Shown: positions 53,688-63,592 of the stretch, one piece after another | Layout of the letters: every line of letters starts with the position of its first letter | Position numbering within the stretch: the first letter of the stretch is position 1 | Origin: Pseudomonas wayambapalatensis | GTDB lineage: Bacteria > Pseudomonadota > Gammaproteobacteria > Pseudomonadales > Pseudomonadaceae | DNA length: 64,000 bases | NCBI GenBank assembly: GCA_014268975.2 | Contig: CP077096.1 | Coordinates: forward strand, 1,758,501-1,822,500 | Direction of reading: 5' to 3' | Program-made: the position numbers and the translations under genes | Notes under the pieces: generated by a model | What the model saw: only the letters and a program-made list of their open reading frames with translations | What the model was told of the DNA's origin: nothing | Database searches by the model: none

Positions 53688-54659
53688 TTACAACCATCCC
53701 GAGCGCTTGAAGCTCGCGTACAGCCCCGCACATCCCGCCCCGATCACCCCCAGCACCGCAAAATAGCCGTAGTGCCAGCCCAGCTCCGGCATGTTCTGGA
53801 AGTTCATCCCGTAGATCCCGGCAATGGCCGTGGGGAAGGCGAGTATCGCCGCCCAGGCAGCGAACTTGCGCTGCACGATGCTCTGGCGTGACGACTCCAG
53901 CAGCATGCCGATCTCGATGGTCTGGCTGGCGATGTCGCGTATGCCGACAAGGTCTTCCATCTGCCGTGTGACGTGGATCTGCACGTCGCGAAAGTACGGG
54001 CGCATGTTCTTGTCGATGAAAGGGAAGCTCAGGCGCTGCAGTTCTTCGCCGATCTCCACCATCGGCGCCACGTAGCGGCGCAGCCGCAGGATGTCGCGAC
54101 GCAAGCTGTGCAGGCGGCGGATGTCCTGCTCTTGCAGCGAGCCGCTGAGCACGCTTTGCTCCAGCTCCTCGATCTCGCCATGGATCGCCTCGCTGACGGG
54201 CTGGTAGTTTTCGGTGACGAAGTCGAGCAGGGCGTAAAGCACGAAGTCCTCGCCGTGCTCGAGCAGCAGCGGCCGCGCTTCACAGCGTTGGCGCACCAGG
54301 GCGTAGGATTTCGAATGACCGTTGCGGCAGGTGATGATGTAGCCGTTGCCCGCAAAAATGTGGGTCTCGATGAACTCCAGCTTGCCCTCATGGCGCACCG
54401 GCGAATAGGTGACGATGAACAGCGCATCGCCGAAGGTTTCGAGCTTGGGGCGGCTGTGTTTCTCGAGGGCGTCCTCGATGGCCAGTTCGTGCAGGCCGAA
54501 CTGGCGTTGCAGGTTGGCCAGCTCCTGGGCGTTGGGCTCTTCCAGGCCGATCCAGACGAAGTGCCCGGGCTTGCGTGCCCATTCGCTGCCTTCATCCAGG
54601 CTGATGTTGGTGACCTTTCTCCCGGCGCTGTACACCGCCGCTGCGACGACTCGACCCAT
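53688..54659 (-). CDS. corA: CorA-family Mg/Co transporter
   Basis: This 323-residue protein has a long cytoplasmic N-terminal domain (LHELAIEDALEKHSRPKLE; long helices) and two C-terminal transmembrane helices. The diagnostic GMN motif is in GIYGMNFQNMPELGWHYG. It is a pentameric channel for Mg2+ or Co2+ in the inner membrane. The ATG at 54659 fits the family. Other CorA paralogues may exist outside the window. Confidence 0.93.
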   Translation of the reverse strand: MGRVVAAAVYSAGRKVTNISLDEGSEWARKPGHFVWIGLEEPNAQELANLQRQFGLHELAIEDALEKHSRPKLETFGDALFIVTYSPVRHEGKLEFIETHIFAGNGYIITCRNGHSKSYALVRQRCEARPLLLEHGEDFVLYALLDFVTENYQPVSEAIHGEIEELEQSVLSGSLQEQDIRRLHSLRRDILRLRRYVAPMVEIGEELQRLSFPFIDKNMRPYFRDVQIHVTRQMEDLVGIRDIASQTIEIGMLLESSRQSIVQRKFAAWAAILAFPTAIAGIYGMNFQNMPELGWHYGYFAVLGVIGAGCAGLYASFKRSGWL

Positions 54660-54729
54660 GGTTGCCTGCTTCTTCGGTTGGACACCTCGACAGCTTGGGC
54701 CGTGCTGCGGCGCAGAGCAAGCTGGCGGC

Positions 54730-55449
54730 TCAGGCGTGCGGCAATTCCCGCTCCATGCGGTCGATGCACTGCTGCATCTGCAGGCGGCATTGCTCCATCA
54801 GCGCGGGCACGTCCTGCTGGCCCAGGCCATGGGTGGCGATCGGCGGCAACGAGCGGACGATCACCGTGCGCCGTCGCCAGCTGTTGAGGCTCAGGCGCCT
54901 GGAGTAGCGGCTGACGCACACCGGCACGATCGGCACGCCGGCCTCGACTGCCATGTGGAACGCGCCTTTCTTGAACGCCAGCAGCTGTTCCGCCGGGTTG
55001 CGCGTGCCTTCGGGGAAGATCCAGATCGAGGTGTCATCGCGCAGGATCCGTGTGGTCAGTTGCATCGCCTTGCGCGCCTGGTAGGCATTCTTGCGGTCCA
55101 CCAGCACGTTGCCGCCGAGCCAGAACAATTGGCCGAACAACGGAATCCAGCCCAGGCTCTTCTTGCCGATGGCGACCGTACGCCGTGGAACCACCTGGCC
55201 GAGGATGAACAGGTCGTAGTTGGATTGATGATTGGCAACGATCACGCAGCCGGGCGGCTGGTCCCACAAGGGGCCGACTTCGGCCTTGACCCGGATGCGC
55301 ATGAACCAGGCTGCCGGCACGCTGTAGAGGCGGGCGAACAGGCGGCTGTTATCGGGGTTGAAGGGGCGGCACAGGCCGATGATCAGGCCGACGGCGCCGA
55401 CCAGCAGGAAGTGCAGCGCCAGAAGGAGCATGCGAAGCATATAGAGCAT
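54730..55449 (-). CDS. PlsC-type 1-acyl-glycerol-3-phosphate acyltransferase
   Basis: This 239-residue protein has an N-terminal membrane helix (LRMLLLALHFLLVGAVGLII), the HX4D motif NHQSNYD, and the FPEGTRNP and GVPIVPV blocks. It acylates lysophosphatidic acid at the inner membrane. Pseudomonas has several paralogues, so the exact role is uncertain. Start ATG 55449; ATG 55440 is an alternative. Confidence 0.88.
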   Translation of the reverse strand: MLYMLRMLLLALHFLLVGAVGLIIGLCRPFNPDNSRLFARLYSVPAAWFMRIRVKAEVGPLWDQPPGCVIVANHQSNYDLFILGQVVPRRTVAIGKKSLGWIPLFGQLFWLGGNVLVDRKNAYQARKAMQLTTRILRDDTSIWIFPEGTRNPAEQLLAFKKGAFHMAVEAGVPIVPVCVSRYSRRLSLNSWRRRTVIVRSLPPIATHGLGQQDVPALMEQCRLQMQQCIDRMERELPHA

Positions 55450-55578
55450 GATACGGCTCACACCAGACAGTCGCGGCGCAGTGTACGACCGTGCACTGGT
55501 CAGGGCAAACCGGCGAACAGAGCCCGGTCGCGTCATGGCTTGCTGGAGCGGCGCGCGGCGGCTCCAGCAAGCCTGGTT

Positions 55579-56268
55579 TCAGCCCATGTGGCCCTTGTCG
55601 GCCTCGATCGCCTTGTCGAGCGTCTCCAGCAGCGCCTTGCGCACTTTGCGCTTGGTGTTCTTGTGCGCCAGCATGTTCAGTTTCTTCAGCTCCCGCGCCG
55701 CGCTCAGCGCCGTTTCCTGCAGTTGCTCGGCCGGCACCACCTTGTCGAGGAACCCGGCCACCACCGCCCCGTGCGGGTCGAACACTTCGGCATTGTTCAC
55801 CGAGCGCTGGAAGGTCGAGCGGGTCAGGCGGTCGCGGGCCAGTTCGATTCCGGCATGGTGCATGGTCATGCCGATCTGGACCTCGTTCAGGCAGATCTTG
55901 TACGGGCCTTCGACACCGATGCGGTAGTCGGCCGACAGCAGCAGGAACGCGCCTTTGGCCACGGCATTGCCGGGGCAGGCGACGATCACCGGGAAAGGGT
56001 GCGAGAGCAGGCGGCGGGCCAGGGTGGAGCCGGCGGTGACCAGGTCGATAGCCTCTTTGGGGCCGGCGGTCATCACCTTGAGATCGTAGCCGCCGGAAAG
56101 AATGCCTGGCTGGCCGGTGATGATCACCACGGCACGTTCTTCCTCGGCGCGGTCCAGTGCTGCGTTGAACGCGGTGATGACGTCCGGCGAGATCGCGTTG
56201 ACCTTGCCGTTGTTCAGGGTCAGGGTGGCGATGCCGTCTTCGGCGTGGTAGGTAATCAACTCGCTCAT
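55579..56268 (-). CDS. Crotonase/enoyl-CoA hydratase family protein
   Basis: This 229-residue protein has the crotonase fold: GIATLTLNNGKVNAISPD, VIITGQPGILSGGYDLK, and IVACPGNAVAKGAFLLL oxyanion blocks. Catalytic Glu pairs are not obvious, so hydratase, isomerase or hydrolase activity cannot be told apart. AAAGGA precedes ATG 56268, and the upstream in-frame region has no such site. Confidence 0.87.
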   Translation of the reverse strand: MSELITYHAEDGIATLTLNNGKVNAISPDVITAFNAALDRAEEERAVVIITGQPGILSGGYDLKVMTAGPKEAIDLVTAGSTLARRLLSHPFPVIVACPGNAVAKGAFLLLSADYRIGVEGPYKICLNEVQIGMTMHHAGIELARDRLTRSTFQRSVNNAEVFDPHGAVVAGFLDKVVPAEQLQETALSAARELKKLNMLAHKNTKRKVRKALLETLDKAIEADKGHMG

Positions 56269-56491
56269 GACAGAGTCCTTTGGGTGGCGTGGCGATGACG
56301 TTACCCAGCGGCGCAGGTCAGGTAAAGCGCCAAGGCTGACTGGCCAGTCAGCCTGCGTCACCGACCCCGTGTGGCGCCGGGGCAGGCGCCAGGAATGCGG
56401 AAAAAGCGCAGGCCAGATTGGCAGCATCGCCCTGGCTGGCCGGGTTTTTCCGGGGTGAGGCTTAAGCGCATGAAAATTCTGAAAAAAATGC

Positions 56492-56520
56492 TTGCCAAAG
56501 AAAGGGTCTTCTACTAAATT
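56492..56520 (+). promoter_or_regulatory. tRNA-Ser promoter
   Basis: TTGCCA (56492-56497) is followed by a 17-base spacer and TAAATT (56515-56520), with a GC-rich discriminator (agcgcgcct), a typical stable-RNA promoter about 38 bases before the tRNA. Confidence 0.7.
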
Positions 56521-56557
56521 AGCGCGCCTCGACAGGCTGAATAGCTTGAAGAGATCC

Positions 56558-56647
56558 GGTGAAGTGTCCGAGTGGTCGAAGGAGCACGCCTGGAAAGTGT
56601 GTATACGAGAAATCGTATCAAGGGTTCAAATCCCTTCTTCACCGCCA
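56558..56647 (+). tRNA. tRNA-Ser (anticodon GGA)
   Basis: The acceptor stem GGTGAAG (56558-56564) pairs with CTTCACC (56637-56643). The anticodon stem cacgc/gtgtg encloses loop ctGGAaa, with the anticodon at 56592-56594. A long variable arm (tacgagaaatcgta) marks a serine tRNA, the T arm is AGGGTTCAAATCCCT, and the discriminator G plus encoded CCA closes at 56647. GGA reads UCC and UCU codons. Confidence 0.97.
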
Positions 56648-56659
56648 CATTCCACGAGA

Positions 56660-56693
56660 AACCCCTGAATCGAAAGGTTCAGGGGTTTTTTGT
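56660..56693 (+). terminator. Rho-independent terminator of the tRNA-Ser gene
   Basis: The stem aacccctgaa/ttcaggggtt with loop tcgaaagg is followed by TTTTTTG, 12 bases after the CCA end. Confidence 0.92.
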
Positions 56694-56766
56694 TTGCGTG
56701 AAATCCGGCTTGGCTGGCTCGCCCGCGATTACCGACTCAACCGGTGCTCGCAGGCGGGCGATATCT

Positions 56767-58896
56767 TCAGAAACTGACCGAAGCCGACAGTCGTGCCGTG
56801 CGCGGTGCCCCCTGGAACAGATAGTTGTCCCCCAGATAGTCCCCCACGTCACGCCAGTAGCGCTTGTCGAAGACGTTGTCGACCGTCAGGCGCAGCACGG
56901 TGTCGTAGTCACCGATGCGGGTGCGGTAGCGGCTGCCGATATCGAATAACGTGTAGCCACCCACCTCGACGTTACCCGCTTGGCTTGCGTACTTGCTGGC
57001 GCTGTAGCGTGCACCGCCGAGCAGTGCCAGGCCCGGCACCGGGAGGTTGTATTCGGCCTGCAGCGCCGCGCGCAGGCGGGGCACGTTGATCGCCTGGTGG
57101 CCCTCGTAGACGTCGGTGCCGCTGTTCTGCACCCGGGCGCGGATCGCGGCGGCGCTGGCGTGCAGTTGCAGGTTGGACGTCACCCAGCCGCTGGCGCCCA
57201 GCTCCAGGCCGGTGTTCTTCTGTTGGCCTTGCTGCACATAGATCGGGGCCGTGCCGTCCTGTGGGCGGGCGTACTGGTAGGCCTGGCGGATCTGGAACAG
57301 CGCGGCGCTCAGGCTCATGCCTTTCCAGTCGCGCTTGATGCCCACTTCGAGTTGGCGCGACAGGGTCGGTGCGAGGATTTCGGCAGCGTTGCTGGCGAAC
57401 CAGGGCGCGGTACCGCCTGCCGACAGGCCTTTGGACCAGCTGGCGTACAGCGTGGTGTCCGCTTGCGGTTTGTAGATCAGGGCGGCGTTGGGCAGCAACT
57501 GGTACTGGCGGGTATGACGGCCCGGTGTGCCGGTTTCGTCCCAGGTCTTCTCGTCCAGACGCACTTCGCGGGCACCGAGCACGGTCTGCCATTGCTCGTT
57601 GAAGCTGATGCGGTCGCTGACGAACAGGCCGTACTGGCGGCTGTCCAGGCGGCGTTCGCTATGTCCGATCGGTTTTTCGGACGGCGCCAGAGCGGGCGCG
57701 CCGGTGTAGATGTTTCCATTGCCGAGCCACTCGTTGTAATACGGACGCTGATCAAGGGTCCGACGCTGGGCGCTGCTGCCGACAGTCAGTTCATGCTGCA
57801 GGCCCAAGGCTTGTAAACGGCCTTCGAGGGTGGCCTGGAGTTCGTCGGTGCGCCGGGTGTCGTCGGGGCTGCGGAAGTCGTAGATGCCGTAGTCGCCGTT
57901 GCCGGAGAAGAACGCGTCGTCGCCGGAGCCCCAGGCGAACGCACTGTAGTCGTCGATCACCACCTTGCTGCGCGAAGCGCTGAGGGCGCCGGTCCAGGCC
58001 TCGTTGAAGCGGTACTCGAAGCGCCCGCCCAGGTTCAGCGAGTCGTTCGTCACAGGCTTGGCCCAATGCTGGTAGGCCAGGCGGTCGTCCGGGTCGATGC
58101 CGTGGGGCACCTGGGTGCCGCCCAGCAGCTGGTAGCCGGGCACCGAGCGCTGTTCGCGGTGCTGGTACTCGGCATCGAGTTGCAGGGTGGCATCGGGGTT
58201 GATCTGCCAGTCGAATGCCAGCGAGGCGAAGTCGCGCTTGCCGTCGGCGTGGTCGACGTAGGAACGGATGTCTTCATGCGCGAGGTTGGCGCGCAGGCCG
58301 AACTGCTTCTCGCTGCCGAACCAGCCGCCGAGGTCGGTGGCCAGGTAGCGTTCGCCCTGCTCGTTGGTCGAGACAGTGACACTGCGTACGTCCTCGGCGC
58401 GCTTGGTCACATAGTTGACCAGCCCGCCGGGCTCCGATACGCCGCTCTGCAACCCCGACAGCCCCTTGAGCAATTCGACCTGCTGCTTGTTCTCCAGCGC
58501 CACGTTCTGCTCGCCGGCGATGGTCTGGCCATTGATCCGGTAGCTGCTGGCGGCATTGAGCTCGAAGCCGCGCACGTTGAAGTTCTCGTAGTAGCCGACG
58601 GGGGCGTAGCTTTCGCCGACCGAGGCATCGCTTTGCAGCACTTCGCTGAGCGTGCGCACCTGGCGGTCGTCGAGCAACTGGCGGCTGAATACGCTGACCG
58701 AGGCCGGGGTGTCGAGCAGTGGCGCGGCATGCCAGCCGCCGACCTGGGCTTCACCAGGTTGATAGCCGTCGTCGCTGCGCTCGGTGACCTGCAAGGGGGC
58801 TAGGGTCACGCGTTCATCGGCCAGACCATGGCCAGCATGCAGCGCAAGGCCCAGGCCGAGCAGGCCGAGGGGCAGGCGGGGGCGAAGCGGGGTCAT
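56767..58896 (-). CDS. TonB-dependent siderophore receptor
   Basis: This 709-residue outer-membrane receptor has a signal peptide (PLGLLGLGLALHAGHGLA), the plug domain (DTPASVSVFSRQLLDDR, FNVRGFELNA, LLKGLSGLQSGVSEPGGLVN) and a 22-strand barrel that ends at the Phe-terminal TARLSASVSF. It imports ferric siderophore with TonB-ExbBD. The mature protein starts directly at the plug, so it lacks the FecA/FpvA-type signalling domain and its sigma regulator. AAGGAG precedes the ATG. No Fur box was recognised. The tRNA-Ser gene is downstream. Confidence 0.94.
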   Translation of the reverse strand: MTPLRPRLPLGLLGLGLALHAGHGLADERVTLAPLQVTERSDDGYQPGEAQVGGWHAAPLLDTPASVSVFSRQLLDDRQVRTLSEVLQSDASVGESYAPVGYYENFNVRGFELNAASSYRINGQTIAGEQNVALENKQQVELLKGLSGLQSGVSEPGGLVNYVTKRAEDVRSVTVSTNEQGERYLATDLGGWFGSEKQFGLRANLAHEDIRSYVDHADGKRDFASLAFDWQINPDATLQLDAEYQHREQRSVPGYQLLGGTQVPHGIDPDDRLAYQHWAKPVTNDSLNLGGRFEYRFNEAWTGALSASRSKVVIDDYSAFAWGSGDDAFFSGNGDYGIYDFRSPDDTRRTDELQATLEGRLQALGLQHELTVGSSAQRRTLDQRPYYNEWLGNGNIYTGAPALAPSEKPIGHSERRLDSRQYGLFVSDRISFNEQWQTVLGAREVRLDEKTWDETGTPGRHTRQYQLLPNAALIYKPQADTTLYASWSKGLSAGGTAPWFASNAAEILAPTLSRQLEVGIKRDWKGMSLSAALFQIRQAYQYARPQDGTAPIYVQQGQQKNTGLELGASGWVTSNLQLHASAAAIRARVQNSGTDVYEGHQAINVPRLRAALQAEYNLPVPGLALLGGARYSASKYASQAGNVEVGGYTLFDIGSRYRTRIGDYDTVLRLTVDNVFDKRYWRDVGDYLGDNYLFQGAPRTARLSASVSF

Positions 58897-58999
58897 GCAA
58901 GGCTCCTTGGAAAACGGACGCGCCGGTATGCTCCGGCTATTGTCGGTGAGGCGGTTGGCAAAGGGGGCGCAATGGTAGCAGGGGTGTCAGGGGCTGTGC

Positions 59000-59086
59000 G
59001 GTGTTCTTTTCGCGGGCAAGCCCGCTCCCACGAACTCAGAGCAGTGTGATACCTGTGGGAGCGGGCTTGCCCGCGAAAAGAACACC
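59000..59086. repeat. Perfect 32-bp inverted REP pair
   Basis: The left arm (59000-59031, ggtgttcttttcgcgggcaa ...) and the right arm (59055-59086) are exact complements with a 23-base spacer. Each arm contains the REP core cgcgggcaagcccgctccca. It lies between two minus-strand genes and could form a very strong mRNA hairpin. Confidence 0.8.
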
Positions 59087-59119
59087 TCGATCATTCAGAC
59101 GAACTCGAATCAGCTTGCT

Positions 59120-59494
59120 TTATTGCTGACTTGGTTTTTGCCGCTGGCGCCAGGTGTCGTCGATCTTCGACCAGGTCTTGCCATCGGTAATGGCCAGCAG
59201 CTTGCGGCCATCCTTGAACGTGGCAAGAAAGGTGGCTTCTTCCTCTTTGCCGCCCAGCCACAAGCCGGCGAGCAGGCCGACCGGTCCGGCCACCAAGGCA
59301 CCGGCCACACCCCAGCCGAGGGTGGCGCCCAGATTGCGGTTCGATTCCAGGCTGGCAAGCCTGAGGTCCTTGATACGGGCCAGTGAGATGCGCTCACCGG
59401 CCTGGCTGCGTGGGGTCTTGAGTGTGAGCGATCCGTTGCGATACTCGCCTTCACCTTGCAAGAAGTCGCCGGATTGCACCGTGAGTCTTGTCAT
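59120..59494 (-). CDS. Hypothetical protein with glycine-zipper helix
   Basis: This 124-residue protein has an N-terminal beta-rich segment (MTRLTVQSGDFLQGEGEYRN), a central glycine-rich hydrophobic helix (LGWGVAGALVAGPVGLLAGLW), and a C-terminal strand segment (FKDGRKLLAITDGKTWSKI). It might associate with membranes. No family recognised. AGGAC precedes the start. Confidence 0.7.
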   Translation of the reverse strand: MTRLTVQSGDFLQGEGEYRNGSLTLKTPRSQAGERISLARIKDLRLASLESNRNLGATLGWGVAGALVAGPVGLLAGLWLGGKEEEATFLATFKDGRKLLAITDGKTWSKIDDTWRQRQKPSQQ

Positions 59495-59936
59495 TGTGTC
59501 GTCCTGTCAGTGGAAGGGCTGTGACCAGCACCTACTGAGCGCCGCACCCCTCGGCAAGTCAACGAGCAGGCGACGGAGGGTCATGCGACCGGTTGTCGCG
59601 ACATCCGCGCCAATAACGAATGGCCTCATTGAAACACCAGCACTCCGTCGCCTTTTCATAATAAAACTTCCCCGTCCTGAATATTAAACCGATCAGTCAT
59701 TATCTGGATTGGGGGTATTCACTAATGCAATTGATCGATAACAGTTTGCGCAAATAACAGCGATACAGCAGATGATGATTCACGCAGAAAAAATGACGTC
59801 AAAAAACACTGGACAGAAAGTTTCAGGATGTGTCAGTTTTTTTGCGCCTCACAAGGGCGAGTGACAGGATGCTCTCGCCGAAAGTTTGAGCGTTCCTGTC
59901 GAACATCAACTATTCCGCAAACAAGGAAGTGTCTGC
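59495..59936. other. Upstream region of aprA
   Basis: This 442-base region has no supported gene. It is AT-rich from about 59630 (e.g. ataataaaacttccc, attaaaccgatcagtcatta, gcagaaaaaatgacgtcaaa), unlike the surrounding GC-rich genes. It should carry the aprA promoter and its regulatory sites, but no clear hexamers were assigned. Confidence 0.5.
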
Positions 59937-61394
59937 ATGTCGAAAGTCAAAGCAAATGCTGTTGTTTCCGCCGCCTCGGTGTTGCAGCCGAACGGGCCGA
60001 GTTCGGCCTTCGGGCTGATCAACAACTTCGCCCACCAGTACGATCGCGGTGGCGCGAACATCAATGGCAAACCTTCGTTCACCGTCGACCAGGCAGCCAC
60101 CCAGCTGCTGCGCGACGGGGCGTCCTGGAAGGACCTGAACAAGGACGGCACCATCAGTCTCACCTACACCTTCCTGACCAAGGCACCGGCGGACTTCGTC
60201 AGCCGTGGCCTGGGCAGCTTCAGCCAGTTCAACAACCAGCAGAAGGCCCAGGCCAAGCTGGCCATGGAGTCCTGGGGCGATGTGGCCAAGGTGACCTTTA
60301 CCGAAGCCGCTTCGGGCGGCGACGGGCACATGACCTTCGGCAACTTCAGCGCCAGCAATGGCGGGGCGGCATTTGCCTACCTGCCGTTCGATGGCCGGGG
60401 TTCGCACAAGGGTGAGTCCTGGTACCTGATCAACAGCGGCTATCAGGTGAACATCAACCCGGACACCGGCAACTACGGCCGCCAGACCCTGACCCACGAG
60501 ATCGGTCACGTACTCGGGCTGTCCCATCCCGGCGACTACAACGCCGGCGAAGGCAATCCGAGCTATCGTGACGCTTCGTATGCGCAGGACACCCGTGGCT
60601 ACAGTGTCATGAGCTACTGGAGCGAGAGCAACACGGCGCAGAACTTCGTCAAGGGCGGCGGGCAGTACTATGCCTCGGCCCCGCTGATGGACGACATTGC
60701 CGCCATCCAGAAGCTCTACGGCGCCAACTACGCCACCCGCTCGGGCGATACCGTGTATGGCTTCAACTCCACCGCCGACCGCGATTTCTACTCGGCTACC
60801 TCGGCGTCGTCGAAGGTGGTGTTCAGCGTGTGGGATGGTGGTGGCAACGACACCCTGGATTTCTCCGGGTTCACTCAGAACCAGAAGATCAACCTCAACG
60901 AGGCTTCGTTCTCCGATGTTGGCGGCATGATCGGCAACGTCTCGATCGCCAGGGGCGTGACGGTGGAGAACGCCATCGGCGGTTCGGGCAACGACCTGCT
61001 GATTGGCAACGCGGTGGCCAACGTGCTCAAGGGCGGTGCCGGCAACGACATCATCTACGGCGGTGGCGGGGCTGACACCCTCTGGGGGGGAAGCGGTGCG
61101 GATACCTTCGTCTATGGCGCCATCAGCGACTCCACGGTCAGTGCGCCGGATCGGATCATGGATTTCGTCAGTGGTCAGGACAAGATCGATCTGTCTGCGA
61201 TCTCGGCGTTTTCCCAGGGCAAGCTGCCGTTGGAGTTCGTCAGCGCCTTCACCGGACATGCCGGCGAGGCGGTCCTGAGCTATGACCAGGCGACCAACCT
61301 GGGCAGTCTGTCCATCGATTTCACCGGAAACAGCCTGGCTGACTTCCTGGTGACCACGGTGGGTCAGGCCGTCGCCACGGATATCGTGGTCTGA
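59937..61394 (+). CDS. aprA: AprA, serralysin-type alkaline metalloprotease
   Basis: This is a 485-residue protease. A short N-terminal propeptide without a classical signal peptide is followed by the metzincin domain, with zinc motif H187-E188-IGH191-VLGLSH197 and the Met-turn SVMSYW (M225). A calcium-binding RTX region ([29 protein letters not shown]) and a C-terminal secretion signal (DIVV end) follow. It is exported by a type I system (AprDEF). AAGGAAG precedes ATG 59937. In P. entomophila the homologue is a virulence factor against insect hosts. Confidence 0.97.
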   Translation: MSKVKANAVVSAASVLQPNGPSSAFGLINNFAHQYDRGGANINGKPSFTVDQAATQLLRDGASWKDLNKDGTISLTYTFLTKAPADFVSRGLGSFSQFNNQQKAQAKLAMESWGDVAKVTFTEAASGGDGHMTFGNFSASNGGAAFAYLPFDGRGSHKGESWYLINSGYQVNINPDTGNYGRQTLTHEIGHVLGLSHPGDYNAGEGNPSYRDASYAQDTRGYSVMSYWSESNTAQNFVKGGGQYYASAPLMDDIAAIQKLYGANYATRSGDTVYGFNSTADRDFYSATSASSKVVFSVWDGGGNDTLDFSGFTQNQKINLNEASFSDVGGMIGNVSIARGVTVENAIGGSGNDLLIGNAVANVLKGGAGNDIIYGGGGADTLWGGSGADTFVYGAISDSTVSAPDRIMDFVSGQDKIDLSAISAFSQGKLPLEFVSAFTGHAGEAVLSYDQATNLGSLSIDFTGNSLADFLVTTVGQAVATDIVV

Positions 61395-61400
61395 TGGGCC

Positions 61401-61436
61401 GGGAGCGGCTCACGCTGTATTGCATGGGTCGCTCCC
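61401..61436 (+). promoter_or_regulatory. Stem-loop between aprA and aprI
   Basis: gggagcg (61401-61407) pairs with cgctccc (61430-61436) 6 bases after the aprA stop. No T-run follows, so it could partly stop transcription or protect the aprA mRNA, giving more AprA than inhibitor. Confidence 0.5.
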
Positions 61437-61455
61437 AGCCACGTGAGGTGGGTGG

Positions 61456-61833
61456 ATGCGAGCAATCAAACGAATGATCGCGCTGGCCGCGATTTCCCTG
61501 ATGTCGATGACCGAGGTAGGTATGGCGAGCAGCCTGCTACTCCCCAACGCCGCGCAACTGGCCGGGCGCTGGCAGCTTTATGCGCAACCGCAGCAGGCCA
61601 GCGCCTGCAGCCTGAACCTGGCCGCCAGCGAGGGCGCGCTGGACGGCGACCTGGCCTGCGCCGAAAACTTGCTCGGCGTGCGCCCGGGCAGTTGGCTGGT
61701 GACCCCCGACACCCTGGCCCTGGTGGGCAGCGATGGCAGCACGGTGGTGCATTTCAGCCGCCAGGGCGCCGGTCGCTATACCTGGACGTCTGCTGCCGGC
61801 AGTGCAGTGGTGCTGGAGCGTGTGGATAACTAA
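61456..61833 (+). CDS. aprI: AprI/Inh, periplasmic inhibitor of AprA
   Basis: This 125-residue protein has a signal peptide (MRAIKRMIALAAISLMSMT), then the Inh family features SSLLLPNAAQLAGRWQLY near the N-terminus and a Cys pair (ACSLNL, LACAENL) for the disulfide. It blocks the active site of the protease if it leaks into the periplasm. It lies 61 bases after aprA. Confidence 0.93.
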   Translation: MRAIKRMIALAAISLMSMTEVGMASSLLLPNAAQLAGRWQLYAQPQQASACSLNLAASEGALDGDLACAENLLGVRPGSWLVTPDTLALVGSDGSTVVHFSRQGAGRYTWTSAAGSAVVLERVDN

Positions 61834-61870
61834 TTACCCGGCCAGGTTATAACGGCCATAAGGGCGAAAC

Positions 61871-63592
61871 ATGAAACTTCCGAGCAACAGGCCCGGCGCA
61901 CTTTTGTGGGCGGCACTTGGCGAATTCAAATCGACGTTGATCAGCGTCGGTTGTTTTACTGCGTTGATCAATATTCTCATGCTCGTGCCATCGATATATA
62001 TGCTGCAAGTGTACGACCGTGTACTGACTTCGCAGAATGAAACCACCTTGTGGATGTTGACCCTGATGGTGGTGGGTTTCTTCGTCTATATGGGCGTACT
62101 GGAGGCGGTGCGCAGTTTCATTGTGATTCGAGTCGGCCATCGACTGGAGCAGCGCTTCAACCTGCGGATTTATCGCGCCGCGTTCGAGCGTCACTTGCGC
62201 CAAGGTGATGGCGCCGCTGGCCAGGCTTTGAACGACATGACCCAAGTGCGTCAGTTCGTCACCGGCCCCGCGTTGTTCGCCTTCTTCGATGCACCGTGGT
62301 TTCCGGTGTATCTGGCGGTGATCTTCCTCTTCAACGTCTGGCTGGGTGTGCTCGCCAGTGCCGGAGCCTTGCTATTGGTGCTGCTGGCTGTGCTCAACGA
62401 ACGCCTGACCCAGCGCCCGTTGGCCGAGGCAAGCAGCCTGCAGCAGCAGTCGAGCAGCCTGGCCGGCAGCCAACTGCTCAACGCCGAGAGCATCCAGGCC
62501 ATGGGCATGCTCGGTGCGCTGCGTCAGCGCTGGTTTGCCTTGCACGGACGCTTTCTCGAGTTGCAGAACCGTGCCAGCGACACGTCGGCAGTGATCACGG
62601 CCACCAGCAAGTCCCTGCGCTTGTGTTTGCAGTCGCTGGTGCTGGGCCTTGGGGCGTTGCTGGTGATCGAGGGCCAGATGACGCCGGGCATGATGATTGC
62701 CGGCTCCATTCTCATGGGCCGGGTGCTGGCGCCAATCGACCAGCTCATCGCGGTGTGGAAGCAGTGGAGCGGTGCCCAGTTGGCCTACAAGCGTCTGGAA
62801 ACCCTGCTGCAGGAGCACCCTGAACCGGCGCTACCAATGCCGCTACCGGCGCCTGGCGGCCAGTTGTCCATCGAGCAGGTCAGCGGCGGGCCACCGGGGC
62901 GCAGGGTGGCTACCGTGCAGCAGGTCAGTTTTGCCCTGGCACCCGGTGAGGTGCTGGGGGTGCTGGGGGCTTCGGGCTCTGGCAAGTCGACCCTGGCCAG
63001 GCTGCTGGTTGGCGTCTGGCAACCACTGGCGGGCCAGGTGCGCCTGGATGGCGCCGAGCTTTGCCAATGGGACCGCGATGCGCTTGGTCCGCATATCGGC
63101 TATCTGCCGCAAGGCATCGAGCTGCTGCGCGGCAGCATCGCCGAGAATATCGCCCGCTTCGGCGAACTTGATGGCCACAAAGTGGTGGAAGCGGCGCGCC
63201 TGGCGGGTGTGCATGAGTTGATCCTGCGCTTGCCGCAGGGTTACGACACACGCCTTGGCGAGGGCGGCGGCGACCTCTCCGGAGGCCAGAAACAACGCAT
63301 TGCCCTGGCGCGTGCGCTCTATGGCAACCCGTGCCTGATCGTGCTCGACGAACCCAACTCCAACCTCGACAGCCTTGGCGAGGCGGCGCTGGCCAATGCC
63401 ATCGTTCAGTTGAAGGCGCTGGGGCGCACTGTGGTGCTGGTGACCCATCGCAGTGCGGCTCTGGCCCAGGCCGACAAGCTGCTGGTGATGAACGACGGGC
63501 GTGTGCAGGCGTTTGGCCCTGCGCGGGATATTCTCCAGGCGCTGGGCCAGGGCACCACGCAGCGGCCGCTGCAAGCCGGAGGTGGCGCATGA
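61871..63592 (+). CDS. aprD: AprD, type I secretion ABC transporter
   Basis: This 573-residue exporter has six N-terminal hydrophobic segments ([20 protein letters not shown] first) and an ATPase domain. The Walker A is GASGSGKST, the signature is [16 protein letters not shown], the Walker B is [13 protein letters not shown], and the H-loop is VLVTHR. It has no C39 peptidase domain, as normal for the PrtD/AprD type. It energises AprA export with AprE and AprF. Its stop overlaps the aprE start. Confidence 0.96.
   Translation: MKLPSNRPGALLWAALGEFKSTLISVGCFTALINILMLVPSIYMLQVYDRVLTSQNETTLWMLTLMVVGFFVYMGVLEAVRSFIVIRVGHRLEQRFNLRIYRAAFERHLRQGDGAAGQALNDMTQVRQFVTGPALFAFFDAPWFPVYLAVIFLFNVWLGVLASAGALLLVLLAVLNERLTQRPLAEASSLQQQSSSLAGSQLLNAESIQAMGMLGALRQRWFALHGRFLELQNRASDTSAVITATSKSLRLCLQSLVLGLGALLVIEGQMTPGMMIAGSILMGRVLAPIDQLIAVWKQWSGAQLAYKRLETLLQEHPEPALPMPLPAPGGQLSIEQVSGGPPGRRVATVQQVSFALAPGEVLGVLGASGSGKSTLARLLVGVWQPLAGQVRLDGAELCQWDRDALGPHIGYLPQGIELLRGSIAENIARFGELDGHKVVEAARLAGVHELILRLPQGYDTRLGEGGGDLSGGQKQRIALARALYGNPCLIVLDEPNSNLDSLGEAALANAIVQLKALGRTVVLVTHRSAALAQADKLLVMNDGRVQAFGPARDILQALGQGTTQRPLQAGGGA

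Noticed and set aside
54409..56298. Long plus-strand open frame of about 629 residues across corA, the acyltransferase and crotonase genes
   Set aside because: It runs opposite three genes with recognisable products, so it is an antisense shadow caused by high GC at third positions.
59910..61259. 449-residue minus-strand frame opposite aprA
   Set aside because: aprA is clear on the plus strand; the antisense product has a repetitive Val/Gly/Ala composition.
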